From Spizellomyces punctatus DAOM BR117 (taxonomy: Eukaryota > Chytridiomycota > Chytridiomycetes > Spizellomycetales > Spizellomycetaceae), in the NCBI RefSeq assembly GCF_000182565.1, contig NW_015971540.1, positions 620,476 through 684,475 on the forward strand: a stretch of DNA of 64,000 nt, given 5' to 3'. Each line of letters starts with the position of its first letter. The stretch's first letter is position 1. Shown here in pieces: positions 24,905 through 37,200 of this stretch. The notes beneath the pieces were generated by a model, which saw only the letters and a program-made list of their open reading frames with translations, did not search any database and was not told the DNA's origin. Position numbers and translations under genes: made by a program.

Positions 24905-26371
24905 ATGCACGAAGAGAATACTCGTATGAAAGCAAGTCAATATTTCCAGGATATTATCGAATCAATCCACTCGCAAAATGTCCTTGCCCCAGTCGATGAG
25001 GATGCCGCTCGCAAAGTCTTCTTCACAGACCAAGAGTGGATGCTGCCATCCGGACGCCCGATAGCTGCCCTGTCTGCTGCCGCGCTGGGAGCTCTCGCCT
25101 ATTCACTTCAAGCCATATGGAATGTGAGGCGCGGTAGCATGGCAGGGATCGCCAGTGCCCGAGTTTCCCAGCGGGGAGCAGCAATAGCGGTGCGATCTCA
25201 CAACTATTGTCGGATAGTAGACCCTCCGCGGAACCTGAACCCTTGGGATCCTCTGTCGGGTTTATATGAGGCTGCGGATGGGAGACATATCCAGTTGCAT
25301 TGCAATTATTCGCATCACAGAGGTACGGCTCTCAAAGTTTTGGGTGTGGTTGATGTCCCTGATCTGGGAAGGGACAAAGTGAGCGACGCTGTGAGAAAGA
25401 GGGATGCGCTAGAATTGGAAACGCTGATCACTGAGGCGGGCGGCTGTGCGGCAATGGTCAGGACATCTGGAGAGTGGGATTCGCATCCACAGCGGCGTGC
25501 GCTAACTCAACCTCCGCTCGTTACCATTCGAAAGCTTAGGGACACCAAACCGCTTGCGGTTGGGCCTACAAGACCTGGTGCCAGACCACTGCAGGACGTC
25601 AAAGTCCTTGATCTGACCCATGTCCTGGCAGGCCCGACTGCGACAAAGGCGTTAGCGTCCCACGGTGCAAAGGTCCTGAGCGTTTCCTCGCCCAATCACG
25701 AGCAAATTGAAGCCGCGCTGGTCGACACAAACTTTGGAAAGCGGTCAGCGTTCCTCGACTTCAATGATGCAAAAGATTTAGAAAAAATGAAAGACCTGCT
25801 CAAAGAAACGGATATTTTTGTCCAATCCTATCGCCCAGGTGCTTTGGACGCATTCGGGCTCTCTGCAGATGCCCTGGCCGCCATTCGTCCTGGGATTGTG
25901 TACGTCTCAATTAGCGCCTACGGTACCACAGGTCCATGGGCTGGTAAACGTGGATTTGACACACTCGTCCAGTGCGTCTCGGGGATGGCGGACTCTGAAT
26001 CTGACTCTTTTGCAAAACCTAAACATCTTCCGGCGCAGATCTTGGATTATGCGTCCGGATATCTCGCTGCGTTCGGTGCCGTGCTGGCTTTACGTCAACG
26101 GGCGCTCGTCGGTGGCAGCTATAGTGTCGACGTCTCTCTAGCACGGACATGTGAATGGGTACGGAACGCTGGATTAGCGGAGTTCGATATCAGCCAAATC
26201 AAGATGCCAACGGAACAGGATGTGGCAGACTTGCTTTTAACGACCCCCGGAACAGAATATGGTAAAGTGCAGCATGTGAATCATGCTATCGAAATGATCC
26301 CTGAGGAGTTCAGTCCCCGGTTTGAGTTGCCGACGTGTCGCAGGGGAGCACATGCCGCTGAGTGGTGGTAA
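24905..26371 (+). CDS. Family III CoA-transferase (CaiB/BaiF)
   Basis: A 488-residue protein in a single exon. Family III enzymes move CoA between carboxylic acids; relatives include formyl-CoA transferase, CaiB and alpha-methylacyl-CoA racemase. The core begins at about residue 230 with VKVLDLTHVLAGPTATKAL and continues GKRSAFLDFNDAKDLEKM, FVQSYRPGALDAFGLSADAL, YVSISAYGTTGPW and RGFDTLVQCVSGMA. The N-terminal 220 residues (DEWMLP-like start, NPWDPLSGLYEAADGRHIQL, EWDSHPQ) match the extra domain of the roughly 500-residue fungal members. The lack of introns contrasts with most neighbours and fits a bacterial origin of the family, although Nup192 next door shows that intron-poor genes occur here anyway. 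The substrate is unknown. Confidence 0.88.
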   Translation: MHEENTRMKASQYFQDIIESIHSQNVLAPVDEDAARKVFFTDQEWMLPSGRPIAALSAAALGALAYSLQAIWNVRRGSMAGIASARVSQRGAAIAVRSHNYCRIVDPPRNLNPWDPLSGLYEAADGRHIQLHCNYSHHRGTALKVLGVVDVPDLGRDKVSDAVRKRDALELETLITEAGGCAAMVRTSGEWDSHPQRRALTQPPLVTIRKLRDTKPLAVGPTRPGARPLQDVKVLDLTHVLAGPTATKALASHGAKVLSVSSPNHEQIEAALVDTNFGKRSAFLDFNDAKDLEKMKDLLKETDIFVQSYRPGALDAFGLSADALAAIRPGIVYVSISAYGTTGPWAGKRGFDTLVQCVSGMADSESDSFAKPKHLPAQILDYASGYLAAFGAVLALRQRALVGGSYSVDVSLARTCEWVRNAGLAEFDISQIKMPTEQDVADLLLTTPGTEYGKVQHVNHAIEMIPEEFSPRFELPTCRRGAHAAEWW

Positions 26372-26466
26372 ATGGAATTGAGACATCCAATGCCCCTCAC
26401 GACCGGAACATACCGTCTATTCTGGCCAAAGCATATACAAAAGAAAGACATGAATATATATATACG

Positions 26467-26472
26467 AATAAA
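26467..26472 (+). terminator. AATAAA polyadenylation-like signal
   Basis: An exact AATAAA lies about 95 nt past the CoA-transferase stop, in AT-rich sequence before the convergent fungalysin gene. Position and sequence fit a poly(A) signal, but such hexamers are common by chance. Confidence 0.3.
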
Positions 26473-26633
26473 GATCAGTTACAATAGCCAATCGCATCGC
26501 GACCCGTTCATACAACGAAACGATGTAGATACTAAGATTGCGCGCCTAAATGTCTATCCCACAACAGGAAATTGTCCATAGTCTAAATGACAATAAAAGT
26601 TACTATCTTCTACACGCACTGGTTCGTTGAATT

Positions 26634-29254
26634 TCAGTTGCTGCACTTCTTGGGGACTTTGAAACTTTCCTTTCCGCCATTTTTAGCATCGACGCCGAGC
26701 CCGCGCTTGGCGAACGCTTCCCAAAGTGTACAAAGGTTCTCGCCATCATTGTTCAATTCATCGGCTTGCAAAATGGCATCTCGCGCGTCCACAAAGGTTG
26801 GGTAGCAGGGTTGGAGCTTCATGCCGTCCACAACGAGTTGCAAGGCAAGGATATTGCCACCTTTGGTATTTTGCTTTGGATCTTTGCGACGCGGTTGAAG
26901 TTGGCCCGTGCGGAAGTCACGGTAGTGGGTTTCAGAGGGAGAAACTTTGTAACCAGTATTGAACCAGTCGGGGTCAAAGCCGTGCTTGTCGACAAGGTTC
27001 CAGAAGACTTCGTAGAGGATCTCGGCCCACACCTCACCCTTCGCATGCACTCCCCAGTAACCGGGGCGGGTGATGAAACCGTACGTGGAGGGGTTAATTG
27101 ATTTATCTGTTGAGTACTGTAAAGGGGAAAGAGAGCCAATATTGAGTCACGGTCGCAAGTGATAGCGCTGGTAAGTGTACATACCTTGTACTTTCGGATC
27201 CCATATCCACCATTGGCATATTCACCCATGCCAAAGTTGTCATGCCGAGTCGAATTGGGCGTTGTACGCGTGACAGTCGCAAAAAAGTCGCCCCATCCTT
27301 CTCCCATGCCACCACTTTCGCCCCACCCAAGACAACCAACGTTCATTGGTCCTCCAGTCAATCGAATCGACAGACCATGGCAGTATTCGTGCATCTTTTA
27401 CAGGAAGTGTCACTATGCGGTACCTATCAGTTCCGTGGGTGATACATTGCCAACACTTACCACAATGCCGCCTTCAAGGTCTCCATCGCGGAATGGCCGC
27501 GTCACATCCCAGACGTACATGCGCATGCGAGGCTGGCGTCCATCAGGGGGCGTAGCAAAGTTTGCTAAGCGGTAAACTCATGAGATGATATGATTTTGCA
27601 ATGTTGATTGTACACTTCGTGGGACCTACCATTGTTGTATCCAGATCCATCCTGCGCATTGGCAATGACAGCGTCCCCACCCTTCCCACCGCGTCCAATA
27701 TTATCATGTTGGAAGTTGCCGGCCTTTTCGTCGAATCCGTAGACATCTGCGGGAAATCGCACAAAGGTTAGCAAACAGTGTTTACAGTATTGGAGTCTTG
27801 GCCAGTAACCAAACAAGCACATACAAAGCAGATCGTGAATGGCGTTGTTCCAGTAAAAGAGGTTCACAATGGCCGCGTCAAGGTAGGTACTCGGTTGTTT
27901 TTTAAAGTCGATCGGGAAGTCAAAAGTGAGAGAAACCGTTCCATCGGGTCTGTGATTATCTACCCAGCTTGATGTTCCCTCTGCAATGACAGCCGACAGA
28001 CGTTAGACTCTGCAGGCTTGTCATTAAGAAGCAAAGGTAACAACATACCCAAATTTTCGTGAGCATACACATTGTTACCAATGGTGACGGTGTGCTGGCC
28101 CCCGTTTCCTTGATTGTGCCATCCCATAGGGGATGCTAATGGGTGCGCGGGATCTCGGACGAGTACGCGGTCTCCCGACTCAGGGTCATTAATGCCAAGC
28201 GGGAAAACATGGTAGGTAGCGTCAGAGACCCAGTCGATGAGCTGCACAACGTCGCCAGTACCAGAGTGCACGAAGGCATTGTACCTAGAAGCCACCGAAA
28301 AATCAGCTTTTGTTAAGCCACGCCAAGACAAAATATGGAGAGCCGCCCACACACCAGTTCTCTTGCATTTCCACTTCCAGATCCCACACCAGAGAGATAT
28401 GTTTTCCGTCCTCTTGCTGAATATACTTGAGTTTGGCGGGAATAGCTCCTAGCGCAAAGGATGCTCCACTGACAGCAAACGATGGGCCATCATCTTTCCC
28501 TGGCGCGAAGCTGTCTACTGGCGTCTCTTGCAGCATCAGCTCGTTGATCTCCAAATTTAAAAATTTGGCCAAGGCGAGAACAGCATCGGCCGGGCCGAGC
28601 TGAACCTGATCAGCCTGTAAGCTTCCATGTTTTTGGGGAGCAGGTACCTCCGAGGAATCCAGATTGTCAATCAACAACGCGCTGAAGGGACGTTGCTTGG
28701 TGAACGAAGCCTCCACCGCTTCAGTTGAGCCCGTGAACAGCGAATTTCCAAAGGAGATGATGCGACCAAATTTGTCGACATTGACATTGGCGACTCCATT
28801 TACTACGGGAATTCCGTTAGCGTATTGCTGAAGGTAAACGTGGGTCACACCAGAGTGGTCCGTTGTGTGGGAACTAGAGACGCGGAGCTGGTCTTGGGAC
28901 ACGCCAGACTTTCCAGCAGCATATCTAAATTACAATATTTTCATTACGATCAGAATCTAGCTTTATGGAAATGATAAAAGGCAAATGTAGAGCATACTTG
29001 ATTGCAATGTCGATTGGGTTGTCGCCGGACGGAGTCTGTGTCAAAAAAGTCACGAAAGCCGATTCCTGAAGGATTCCGTGCTCATAGGATTGATGTCCCA
29101 GCGATGGTCCAAAATTGCCGTGGGTCCGTGATGCAGCAGGCGTGCGAGATCGGCCCGATCCATGAGACGAGTGGGGATGTGCCCATCCAAGGGAAGCGCT
29201 GCTAGCACATAGAACAAGGAGGAGGGCGGAAAGTTTCTTTGACGACGAGGACAT
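26634..29254 (-). CDS. Secreted M36 metallopeptidase (fungalysin)
   Basis: Extracellular zinc endopeptidase of family M36, made as a preproprotein. ATG 29254 opens a signal peptide ([20 protein letters not shown], cleaved near GWAHP). The FTP propeptide follows ([36 protein letters not shown]). The mature domain has [14 protein letters not shown]-like and [11 protein letters not shown] segments. The zinc site is [17 protein letters not shown], with HExxH intact and Cys where most family members have Gly. The third ligand lies in [16 protein letters not shown]-terminal motifs are [40 protein letters not shown] and DAILQADE. There are at least seven exons, and one intron falls directly before the HEYCH motif. 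Fungalysins are often expanded in chytrids, but only one copy is seen here. Confidence 0.93.
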
Positions 29255-29517
29255 TTGTCTACGATTTGGCTTATTAGATTTGACAAGAACAAAAACATTC
29301 CATTATGATACAAGAAGAATATAAATAGGGATGAAATGGTATGAGGGATAAAGCATCATTTGGCGCAATTTGATTTGCAATTTGCAGCATTTCCCAAGCC
29401 ATAAGTCGAAACGCTCTTGTCTTTTGACAAATTGCGGGGCATTCTATGACATACCAATATCCTTCCGACTGTTCCCGGAAGGCGGCCGCGATATGGAAAA
29501 CGAAATTGGCGATAACT

Positions 29518-29546
29518 TGTGTGTGTGTGCGTGTGTGTTTGTGTTT
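29518..29546. repeat. GT/TG dinucleotide tract
   Basis: Imperfect (TG)n run with one C interruption and a T-rich end, upstream of the fungalysin gene. Confidence 0.85.
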
Positions 29547-29568
29547 TTTAAAAAGACCTGGCCGAGAA

Positions 29569-29586
29569 GGGGGGGGGGGGGGGGGG
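29569..29586. repeat. Homopolymer run of 18 G
   Basis: Eighteen consecutive G on the plus strand. The exact length is likely to be unreliable in sequencing. Confidence 0.9.
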
Positions 29587-29999
29587 ATGGAAAGCACCGT
29601 CTATTTATATTCCAAAATCCATACAATAAAAAAAACAAAACGTCCCCGAGGGAGTCTGTTCAAAACACATCCACAGACATCACGCGGATAACTTTTGGAT
29701 CACACGGCAATGTAATTTGGGCTTAGTGATTGTCGATATCTCGGAAAGGGGGGGTTTTGAAGTTTGATATCAGCTGCTTATCTTCTAACGTTATTAACAT
29801 GACATGATGTCTATATTGCCATTCTTTATCGCCATAGATTTGATAACAATAAAAAGCCCATGGCCGAGCAGCACTGCGCAAAAAGCTGGCTGGGTGCGCT
29901 TCCGCCTTTACGCACCGCAATTACCAAAAAGCACCGTCAACACAAAGACCAAATTTCCAAAGGGTTTTCAATAATTCCACCAGGACTTTTTTGCCAACG

Positions 30000-30094
30000 G
30001 GAGATGGAGGGGAAAGGGGGATGGGGAGGAAGGGCCTCGGGGGAAGGAAGGAAGGTGGTGGCCGGTGGTTGGTGGTGCAGGGGGAGGAGACATT
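30000..30094 (+). repeat. G-rich purine tract
   Basis: About 95 nt rich in G and A (runs GGGG, GGGGG, GGGGAGG, GGAAGGAAGG, then GGTGG units), in the presumed shared promoter of fungalysin and MTR10. Several G runs of at least three bases lie within short distances. Confidence 0.6.
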
Positions 30095-30506
30095 GGGCAA
30101 GTCCAAAACGTTAATATGTAGTCACGTGAGTAAGCAATCGGTGGATGTGTTACTATAGCAACAGGTGGCAAAGCCATCTCGAACCACAACCCCCGTCCAA
30201 AGCCTCTGGCCGCCTTGATCAGCAAGCAGCAGCATCCTTTCCAGCCAGTCTTTTTATTTTGGCAAGCTACACTGCTTTGACAGGTTGAAATATTCGTTTC
30301 AACTGTATATACCCATCATTTGAGAAAGACCTGTCACTGAGGTGAGTAGTCCCATTTGGTCCCTCACTTACCGCGCGCTCCCCCGACTTTGGATTCTCAC
30401 CCGGCTCAAGTCCTATTGGGTGCCCTGCTGTCTTCATCCCGCTGTCCAACCCTGGTTTTTCCATATGACTGTTCCTCTAGCTGCTTCAATTGGATCACAG
30501 CCAACC

Positions 30507-33500
30507 ATGACGGGGATAACGGTGGAACAAGTGCTACAAGTGTTGCAGGTGTTTTTCTTCCCGAACGGAGACAATGTCAGCAAAAAGGACGCAGACTCGT
30601 GGCTAGACAACTTTCAGAAAACGGTGTGGAATATGCTCTTTTATGTCCCCCAAATACCCGAGGGCCTTGTTCCAACGCGTTTTGCTCGCTATTTAGTCAG
30701 CTGCTTGGACCATTGGGGATCAACTTTTACGTACGGATAGCTTGCCGTTGGAAGTTCGGATATTCGCTGCACAAACGATGCGTCAAAAGGTATAAAATAT
30801 AATGACCCCCTATTGACCGACAACTGTGCTAAACATATGTTTTAACTTGTGTGTGTGTGTGAGCTAGATAGAATTCGATCTTGACCAGCTTGATGTCACC
30901 GCGCGTCAGTCTCTCCGAGACTCACTACTGACACTTCTCCACCACTATCGAGCTGGACCAAAACCAATGGTGACGCAGCTCTGCCTTTCGTTGGCCGATC
31001 TAGCAATTCAAATGGTCGAGTGGGACGATCCAATTCAACATCTTATTACCATGTTTGGTAAAGAGGGTGAGATGGTTGGACCCTTGCTAGAATTTCTCGG
31101 TGTCTTACCAGAGGAATGCGGCTACAATAAGAAGATCCAAATGGATGTATGTGACCGTTTGGAGTCTCCGTCTGGACCTGGTGCACCAGTGTTTGCGATC
31201 ATTCACACATCGTTCTCTGCCATAGGAGGACGAGCTCATCTGTCGTGCAGATAAAATATTGCACGAACACGCGACTGAGGTGTTAAGTCTTCTTATGTAC
31301 TATCATGGTCATGCAGGTAAGTGAACACAGGGCGCCACGCTGGCTCTTCCTGGCAGTCCCACTCTAATACCANNNNNNNNNNNNNNNNNNNNNNNNNNNN
31401 NNNNNNNNNNNNNNNNNNNNNNNNNNNNNNNNNNNNNNNNNNNNNNNNNNNNNNNNNNNNNNNNNNNNNNNNATGCTTATACAGCTTGATACGATCGGGT
31501 GATATCAAAATAGCATCTCTTGCGGGAACACCAGTCGTTGGCCTTGCATTTGATGCATTAGCGTGCGAACCGCTCTTCGACGTTGCTTCTGACCTAGCCT
31601 GTGAAATCATTTACCGGTCCGGCAAGAACGGGAAAGAAGAAAGCATTATACACGCAGTCTACCCGCGCTTGCTACCCTTGCGAAAGAAGCTGGAGGACAG
31701 CAAGGACGATCCTGAAACAGTACGAGGCCTTTGTCGGATTTTTGAGGATGCAGGGGAAGCGTGGACTAGTTTGATTGCCACAAATTATGAAGCATTCGAG
31801 CATGTTGTGGGTGGTCTGCTACAATGCGCTGCTTACGAGGAGCTGGATATAGCCAAAATTACCTTTCTTTTCTGGGAATACCTTGCGAATGAAGTCATCC
31901 TTGCTGCGAACGCGGCCCACCGCCCAAAATTTTATCCCGTATACCGGCAACTTATCGACGTCATGATCAAACATCTACATTATCCTAATGACCTTGCAGA
32001 GTGGACCGCGGAAGAACGTGACGAATTTCGCGAGTTTAGACATGAAATGGGCGACGTTTTGAAGCAATGTGTGAAAGTTCTTGGGGAAGAAGAGGCTCTC
32101 TCACGACCCTATTCCATGTTGAGTGCCTTATGCGTAGCAGGCAGCAACGGCGCGTTTGATCCATCAGTGCAATGGCAAAAGATTGAAGCGCCGCTCTTCT
32201 CGTTGCGGACAATGTGCCGTGAAGTCAGTCAAAATGAATCACAAGTCTTACCAAGGATTATGGAAATGCTACCACAACTGCCAGATCACGCAAAGATCAA
32301 ATATGCGGCCATCCTCGTGATTGGCCGATATGCTGAATGGACTGCACGGCACCCCGAGTTTATATCCTATCAGCTTACGTTCGTTTCACAAGGTTTCGAA
32401 GAGGATGAAGCGGTAGCCGCAGCGGCGCAGGCCATGAAGTATCTTTGTAAAGCATGTGCACCGGTATGTGTCAACATCCCATTTATCCGAAACGGGTTGG
32501 CCGGTATCCACTCATTTTGTGTCTCCTTCATAGCAATTGGTAAATTACCTTAGTCAACTGCATCTCTTCTACTTTAATATCGTGAAGAAGTTGAAGCGAG
32601 AGCAAACATACGATTTGACCGAAGCGATCGCCCATGTGTTGGCTGCTGTTCCTGTAAGCGAGTCACTGACGGCAATGCAAACCTTTTGTCATCCCATTGC
32701 ACAGCGATTGCACGAAATAGCATCAACCGATGGAAATGCGTCAGATGGCGATGACACACCGATAGTAAAGGAAGCCGTTGGTCGGTATGCGACATGGATT
32801 GAACCGCGATTTCATTCGCTCACATATGCAATATATGATAATAGCATTGCTCGATCAGCTTGGAACATTGATCAAATTCGTCAAACCACCACACAACCAT
32901 CCTCTAAACCAACCATTCCCCCGCTGCTTCTGTTATGCAAGAGATATGGCCAGTGGTCGACATGCTGATGAACAAGTATGGCTCCATAACGGTGGTTGCG
33001 TGATGCCTTTGCACGATGCTGCTCATATACTATGATGTCCTATAAGTGGGATATTGTACCAATTTTGATGCAAATGATGACGCGAACTGTCGCCCTCTTC
33101 GATCAGACAGGATTACCGTGCTATTTGTGGGTCTCATGGCGCTGTGTCCGTGTTTATGGCAATGACGAGAGAGAGGAAGGGAAAACGGTGTTTGGCATTG
33201 TGGAAACATTGACGGCGTCGACCTTTAGGATGATACAGTCGTCGGCGGATAAGCTGGAAAATATTCCAGATGGTATGTGGTGACGAATATAGGTCAGTGG
33301 CGTGACCTGAGGCTAATGATTGTCTCCAGTGATTGAAGAATACTTCCGACTAGTAGAGGAGCTACTGGAGCAATGCCCCACCTTGTTTTGTCAATCCAGC
33401 TTGTTACCTTCACTTTTCAATTGCGCGATGGCTTGTCTCGCTATTCAACAGCTCGAAGCATTGTCAGCCGTTATTTCATTCCTAAAGAGCTTATTTAAGT

Positions 33501-33964
33501 GTGCGTCGCCCCGAAATCGATCCAATCCCCTTCCCCAAACGATGGTGGATCCTCTTGTTCACGTCATACGGACAAACGTGGTACAATTCGTACAGCTGGT
33601 GTTCAATGGATTGTTGTACACGTTCCCAAGAGCGAGGGAGGTTTTTGCGGATGTGGCAACGATATTCAAGTACATGTTAGATGCGGTACCGGACGACGGC
33701 GCACGAGCAATAGAGGCTGTGATCAAGAGCTTCCCAGACGGACAATTGTCAGCGAAGGACAAGGACGAGTTCCTACAACGATTTGCTAGGTGAGTTATAT
33801 GCTCGAAATGACTGTGTTGCGTACGGTGACATCTTACCAATTGCAACTGTAACAGTGCGAACTCTGACTTTGACGATGAAAAGAAGCTGTCAGGCGTACT
33901 CAAGGACTTTACAGCAATGTTCCGTCGACGAAATCTCATCAGCGGCCGAGGAAGAGCACATTGA
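30507..33964 (+). CDS. MTR10: Karyopherin Mtr10 / transportin-3 (interrupted by gap)
   Basis: Importin-beta family receptor that carries SR-type RNA-binding proteins into the nucleus. ATG 30507 gives MTGITVEQVLQVLQVFFFP and then KKDADSWLDNFQKT, the importin-beta N-terminal domain. HEAT repeats follow, for example VRIFAAQTMRQKI, LTLLHHYRAGPKPMVTQLCL, LADLAIQMVEW and FLGVLPEEC, as in Mtr10/TNPO3. After the gap the frame resumes CLYSLIRSGDIKIA. It continues through FLFWEYLANEVILA and NLPDHAKIKYAAILVIGRYA-like HEAT units to SGVLKDFTAMFRRRNLISG and the stop at 33962-33964. About ten exons are present. The 100-N gap removes the 5' part of one internal exon. An in-frame upstream ATG (30465) would add 14 residues. 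Confidence 0.88.
31373..31472. other. Assembly gap of 100 N inside MTR10
   Basis: Exactly 100 unknown bases, the usual size for a gap of unknown length. The left flank begins with a splice donor (GTAAGT after an exon ending HGHAG). The right flank is already coding (CLYSLIRSGD), so a 3' splice site and some codons are missing. Confidence 0.98.
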
Positions 33965-34290
33965 TTGCCTGCTCACCTGTTTGGCCTGGCCTCACGTCCG
34001 ATACATTTGGTAGTTCTCTAGAAGGAAGATATCTGAAGGGATGCAAAATGAATGAAATTTATGTAACTAATGGTAGATATTCTTCATGTCACGTGATTAT
34101 TACTGGAAAGTGGAGTTGCTGGACGGACCTCAGGGCATTCGCACTGGCCTCGCGATCACGTCGAAACCTAGATCGCAGTACTGTTTCGCCTTAAACATCG
34201 CGGTGTCCGCACATTGTGACAGATCTTTGACTTACGCATGAATAACATTTGACGGTACTCTACGCATCGCTCGACTGGCAGTTCCCCGTC
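33965..34290. other. Intergenic region between MTR10 and NUP192
   Basis: 326 bp separate two genes in the same direction. It must include the MTR10 3' UTR and the NUP192 promoter. No distinct motif is visible. Confidence 0.5.
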
Positions 34291-37200
34291 ATGGCCTCCA
34301 CAGCCAGCCAGGAAACTGCTGCCGCAGCCGCTGCTGCTGCTTCAAGGGGCTCCACGGGAAAAATAAGGTACGTAATGCATGGCACGTAGGTTGGTGGTTA
34401 TCTTGAAGGAGATTGCTAGTTTGGATGGCAAATCATGATACATTGATCTCTTACAACTATGGATCTGTGTACGTTCTCAGATGGACCCGCAAAGCACTCT
34501 GGCACGCCATAGAAAACGATAGAGAACAGATATATACACCTGAGGACTTTGCTGCAAACCTGGCCCCTCACCGTGAAGCCCTTGAAGTCGGCGTGGAATG
34601 GTATAAGAAACCGAACGCAGCGTCCCGACAAGTGGTTGAGAAACGCGCCTCGGCGCAAAAGGCGCAATTCGTCTTTAAGATGAGCGATCTAATGGATCTT
34701 GACGAAGTGCAATGCGAGTCGATATTGGAGAGCTGCATCAAAGATGATTTGGAGGCGCCAGCAACAAAGCGACGTATTGATTGGTCAAATATGAAAACGA
34801 TCAACTATGAAGATGAGAATCTGATGGCCGCCGTTCAGCAACAGTATTTGAATGAAAGAGAAGAAACACTGCTTGCACTTGCGGCGCTTATATGTACAGC
34901 CGACGATGAGGATCACCGATACCACGCACCTATTTTGGCGTTTGTCCGAGAACTATTTCCAGATAGCGAAACAACCGGGCAGCGTTTGCTAGACCAGCTG
35001 AAGAAGGCAGTATTCAGAGTCATCCCCAGCAAGATTGCCGCACAACCTGAATGGGCTAGCTCTTGGGCAAAGCAATTCGTCAAGGAGCAGCGCCTGTTAC
35101 TACAAGTAATCTTCTTGGTCTATTACAGCATCGTACCATGCTCTCCATCGAGTGCCAGTGCAATTATAACAGTTTTGGTGCAAGGATTTGATATGGGGAA
35201 AACGCAACTGAACGCCGCGTTGTTCGATAAGGAGACGAAGAGAATGGTCAAACACATCGCGGACTTATCGGTAATGGTTGTGTTAGAGGTCATGAGGCTC
35301 CATGATGTGCTGGATGTGGACGCCGGTGCAGTTATACCCCTTCTTGAGTCGCCCGAGGACATCTGTAAGATATATAAGGTTATCACACGTAAGGCGCAGA
35401 TGGACTGTACGCCAGGGGACGCCTTTGGGCCTATTTTACTAGGTTGGGGAGTCCTAATGTCAATTGTTTACCCTTCCTTGGAACGCAAACGAGAAGAAAA
35501 ATATGCTCGTCTCTGCGACTGGATTGCTGAACCATCGGCATCGGATGGACCCTCTCCAAGGCTACCACAGATTTTCATTCAGAGAGCGTACGTGGAGTAC
35601 GAATCCATTGGATACATCATATCTGCCTTGAAGGGAACGCTCACGTTGGACGAACGTATGGCTCTTGGCTACAAGAGTGTTATTAAGGACATGTTGATGC
35701 TGCTGCTAGAGACGGTCGAGGATCCTCTTCATCTCCCTGACCGTGATGGTCTAATTAATGCCTTTGCAATGCTTTTTCACAATGAAGACCAGCTGTCACT
35801 ACAATGGTGGGAGCACGACTATGAGACCGAGGAGCACCGTGCACTCTTGGATGCTGCTGCTAGAATTTTCCCTGTTGAATTTGGTCCTCTCATACGACTC
35901 ATGACGTCGCTGATCGGCAGTCCCCGCAGTGGGGCATACGTCCTGCGATATATGGCAGCTCTTCCTTCCCTTGCGGATTATTTTCGTCCGGTTGACTATG
36001 TAGAGGTTCCGTATGGAGATGAATGGGGATTAGAGTTCGTTTACCGTTGGAGAGGGAATCCGCAGGGCCTGGTATATGGTGCGCAAGGTGTACCTTTTCA
36101 ACCTCCCGCAGGTACTATTGCTCGCGAGGTTCATAAAGATCCCCGAGTGGTGCTCCTTCAGCATACTTTCTCTGGATGGCACCTGATCCTTAGCATTCTC
36201 GACTCATTCATACACGGCTCGAATGCCATTGCTGGTCAGAATCTCGAGCGCTACATCAGTGGAACAATTGAAGCAGCCACTGAGGCAGTCAAACTGCTCA
36301 ACGCATTGTTTGAGCATGCAGATGAGACATTGATGTGGGAATTTATTGATCACATACGTGGGATCACGGCTGGCTTTTCGCATTGGGCCGAGGACACATC
36401 GGATCGCTTCGTCGGCTTGATCTGCCAAGTTCTGAATCATGCCTGTAGCTTTGCACGACCGGAAATGGAGCTTTTGACGAGCTGTATGTCCTGCTTATCA
36501 GCTCTTCTTCCTTACTTTCCGGACGCCGTCTGGAAGCACCTTCGGTCTGAGATCCTGTTCCCACGTCACTCCCCTTCTGCTGCTGGTGCCGCTTTACCGA
36601 CGAATAGTTACATGGAAGAAGTTGTATTACCTGCCGAAGTGGCGATAGGGCAGTATCCCACTACCCTAGCTTTTCTTGACTTTGTTTCTGCTATGATCCG
36701 GGAAGCACAGACGCTTCGGCAGCAGGAATGGGCATTGAACGAAACACAGCGAGACCTGGAAGCCCAATTTTGGGCAGCACGCAGAAATCCTCAGTTAATG
36801 CCGATCTTAGAGGCTCAGTTAGGGGGACCAGAACGGAGAAAGGACTTGGAGCGTAAAGTCTTAGCTCAAGCAAGACTGAGAGAGTCTGCTGCTCTCAAAT
36901 CAGAGGTGCTCTTTTCTGCAGTTGTCTACGTGCATAGTGAAATCTTTCCAAAGCATGGCACGTGGCGGTATGTGCGGATCCACGACAAACACCGCATTGG
37001 CCTCAAAGTGCTTCAGATTTTCAACCAAATCATGTGGGATTCGACATGGGCGTCATCAGAGCGACCCGGTGAATGGAGCGGCGTAGCGGACTTCCGTATT
37101 ATCCAAGAGTATCTGACTCGAAGCTATTTGGTAGATGGAAGCGTTTACCAAATCGCACCGCTGATTGATTTTGTCTCTTTGGGCAGCGATGTTCCTCTCA

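Larger units (their letters stand above)
29255..30506. other. Divergent intergenic region with low-complexity tracts
   Basis: 1.25 kb between the fungalysin and MTR10 starts, so it should hold both promoters. It contains a GT-rich tract, an 18-base G run and a long purine-rich strand, annotated separately. No coding frame here resembles a known family. Confidence 0.5.

Noticed and set aside
29518-29586. Telomeric or transposon-end repeat
   Set aside because: The GT and G tracts are simple repeats without TTAGGG units, terminal inverted repeats or nearby transposase sequence.
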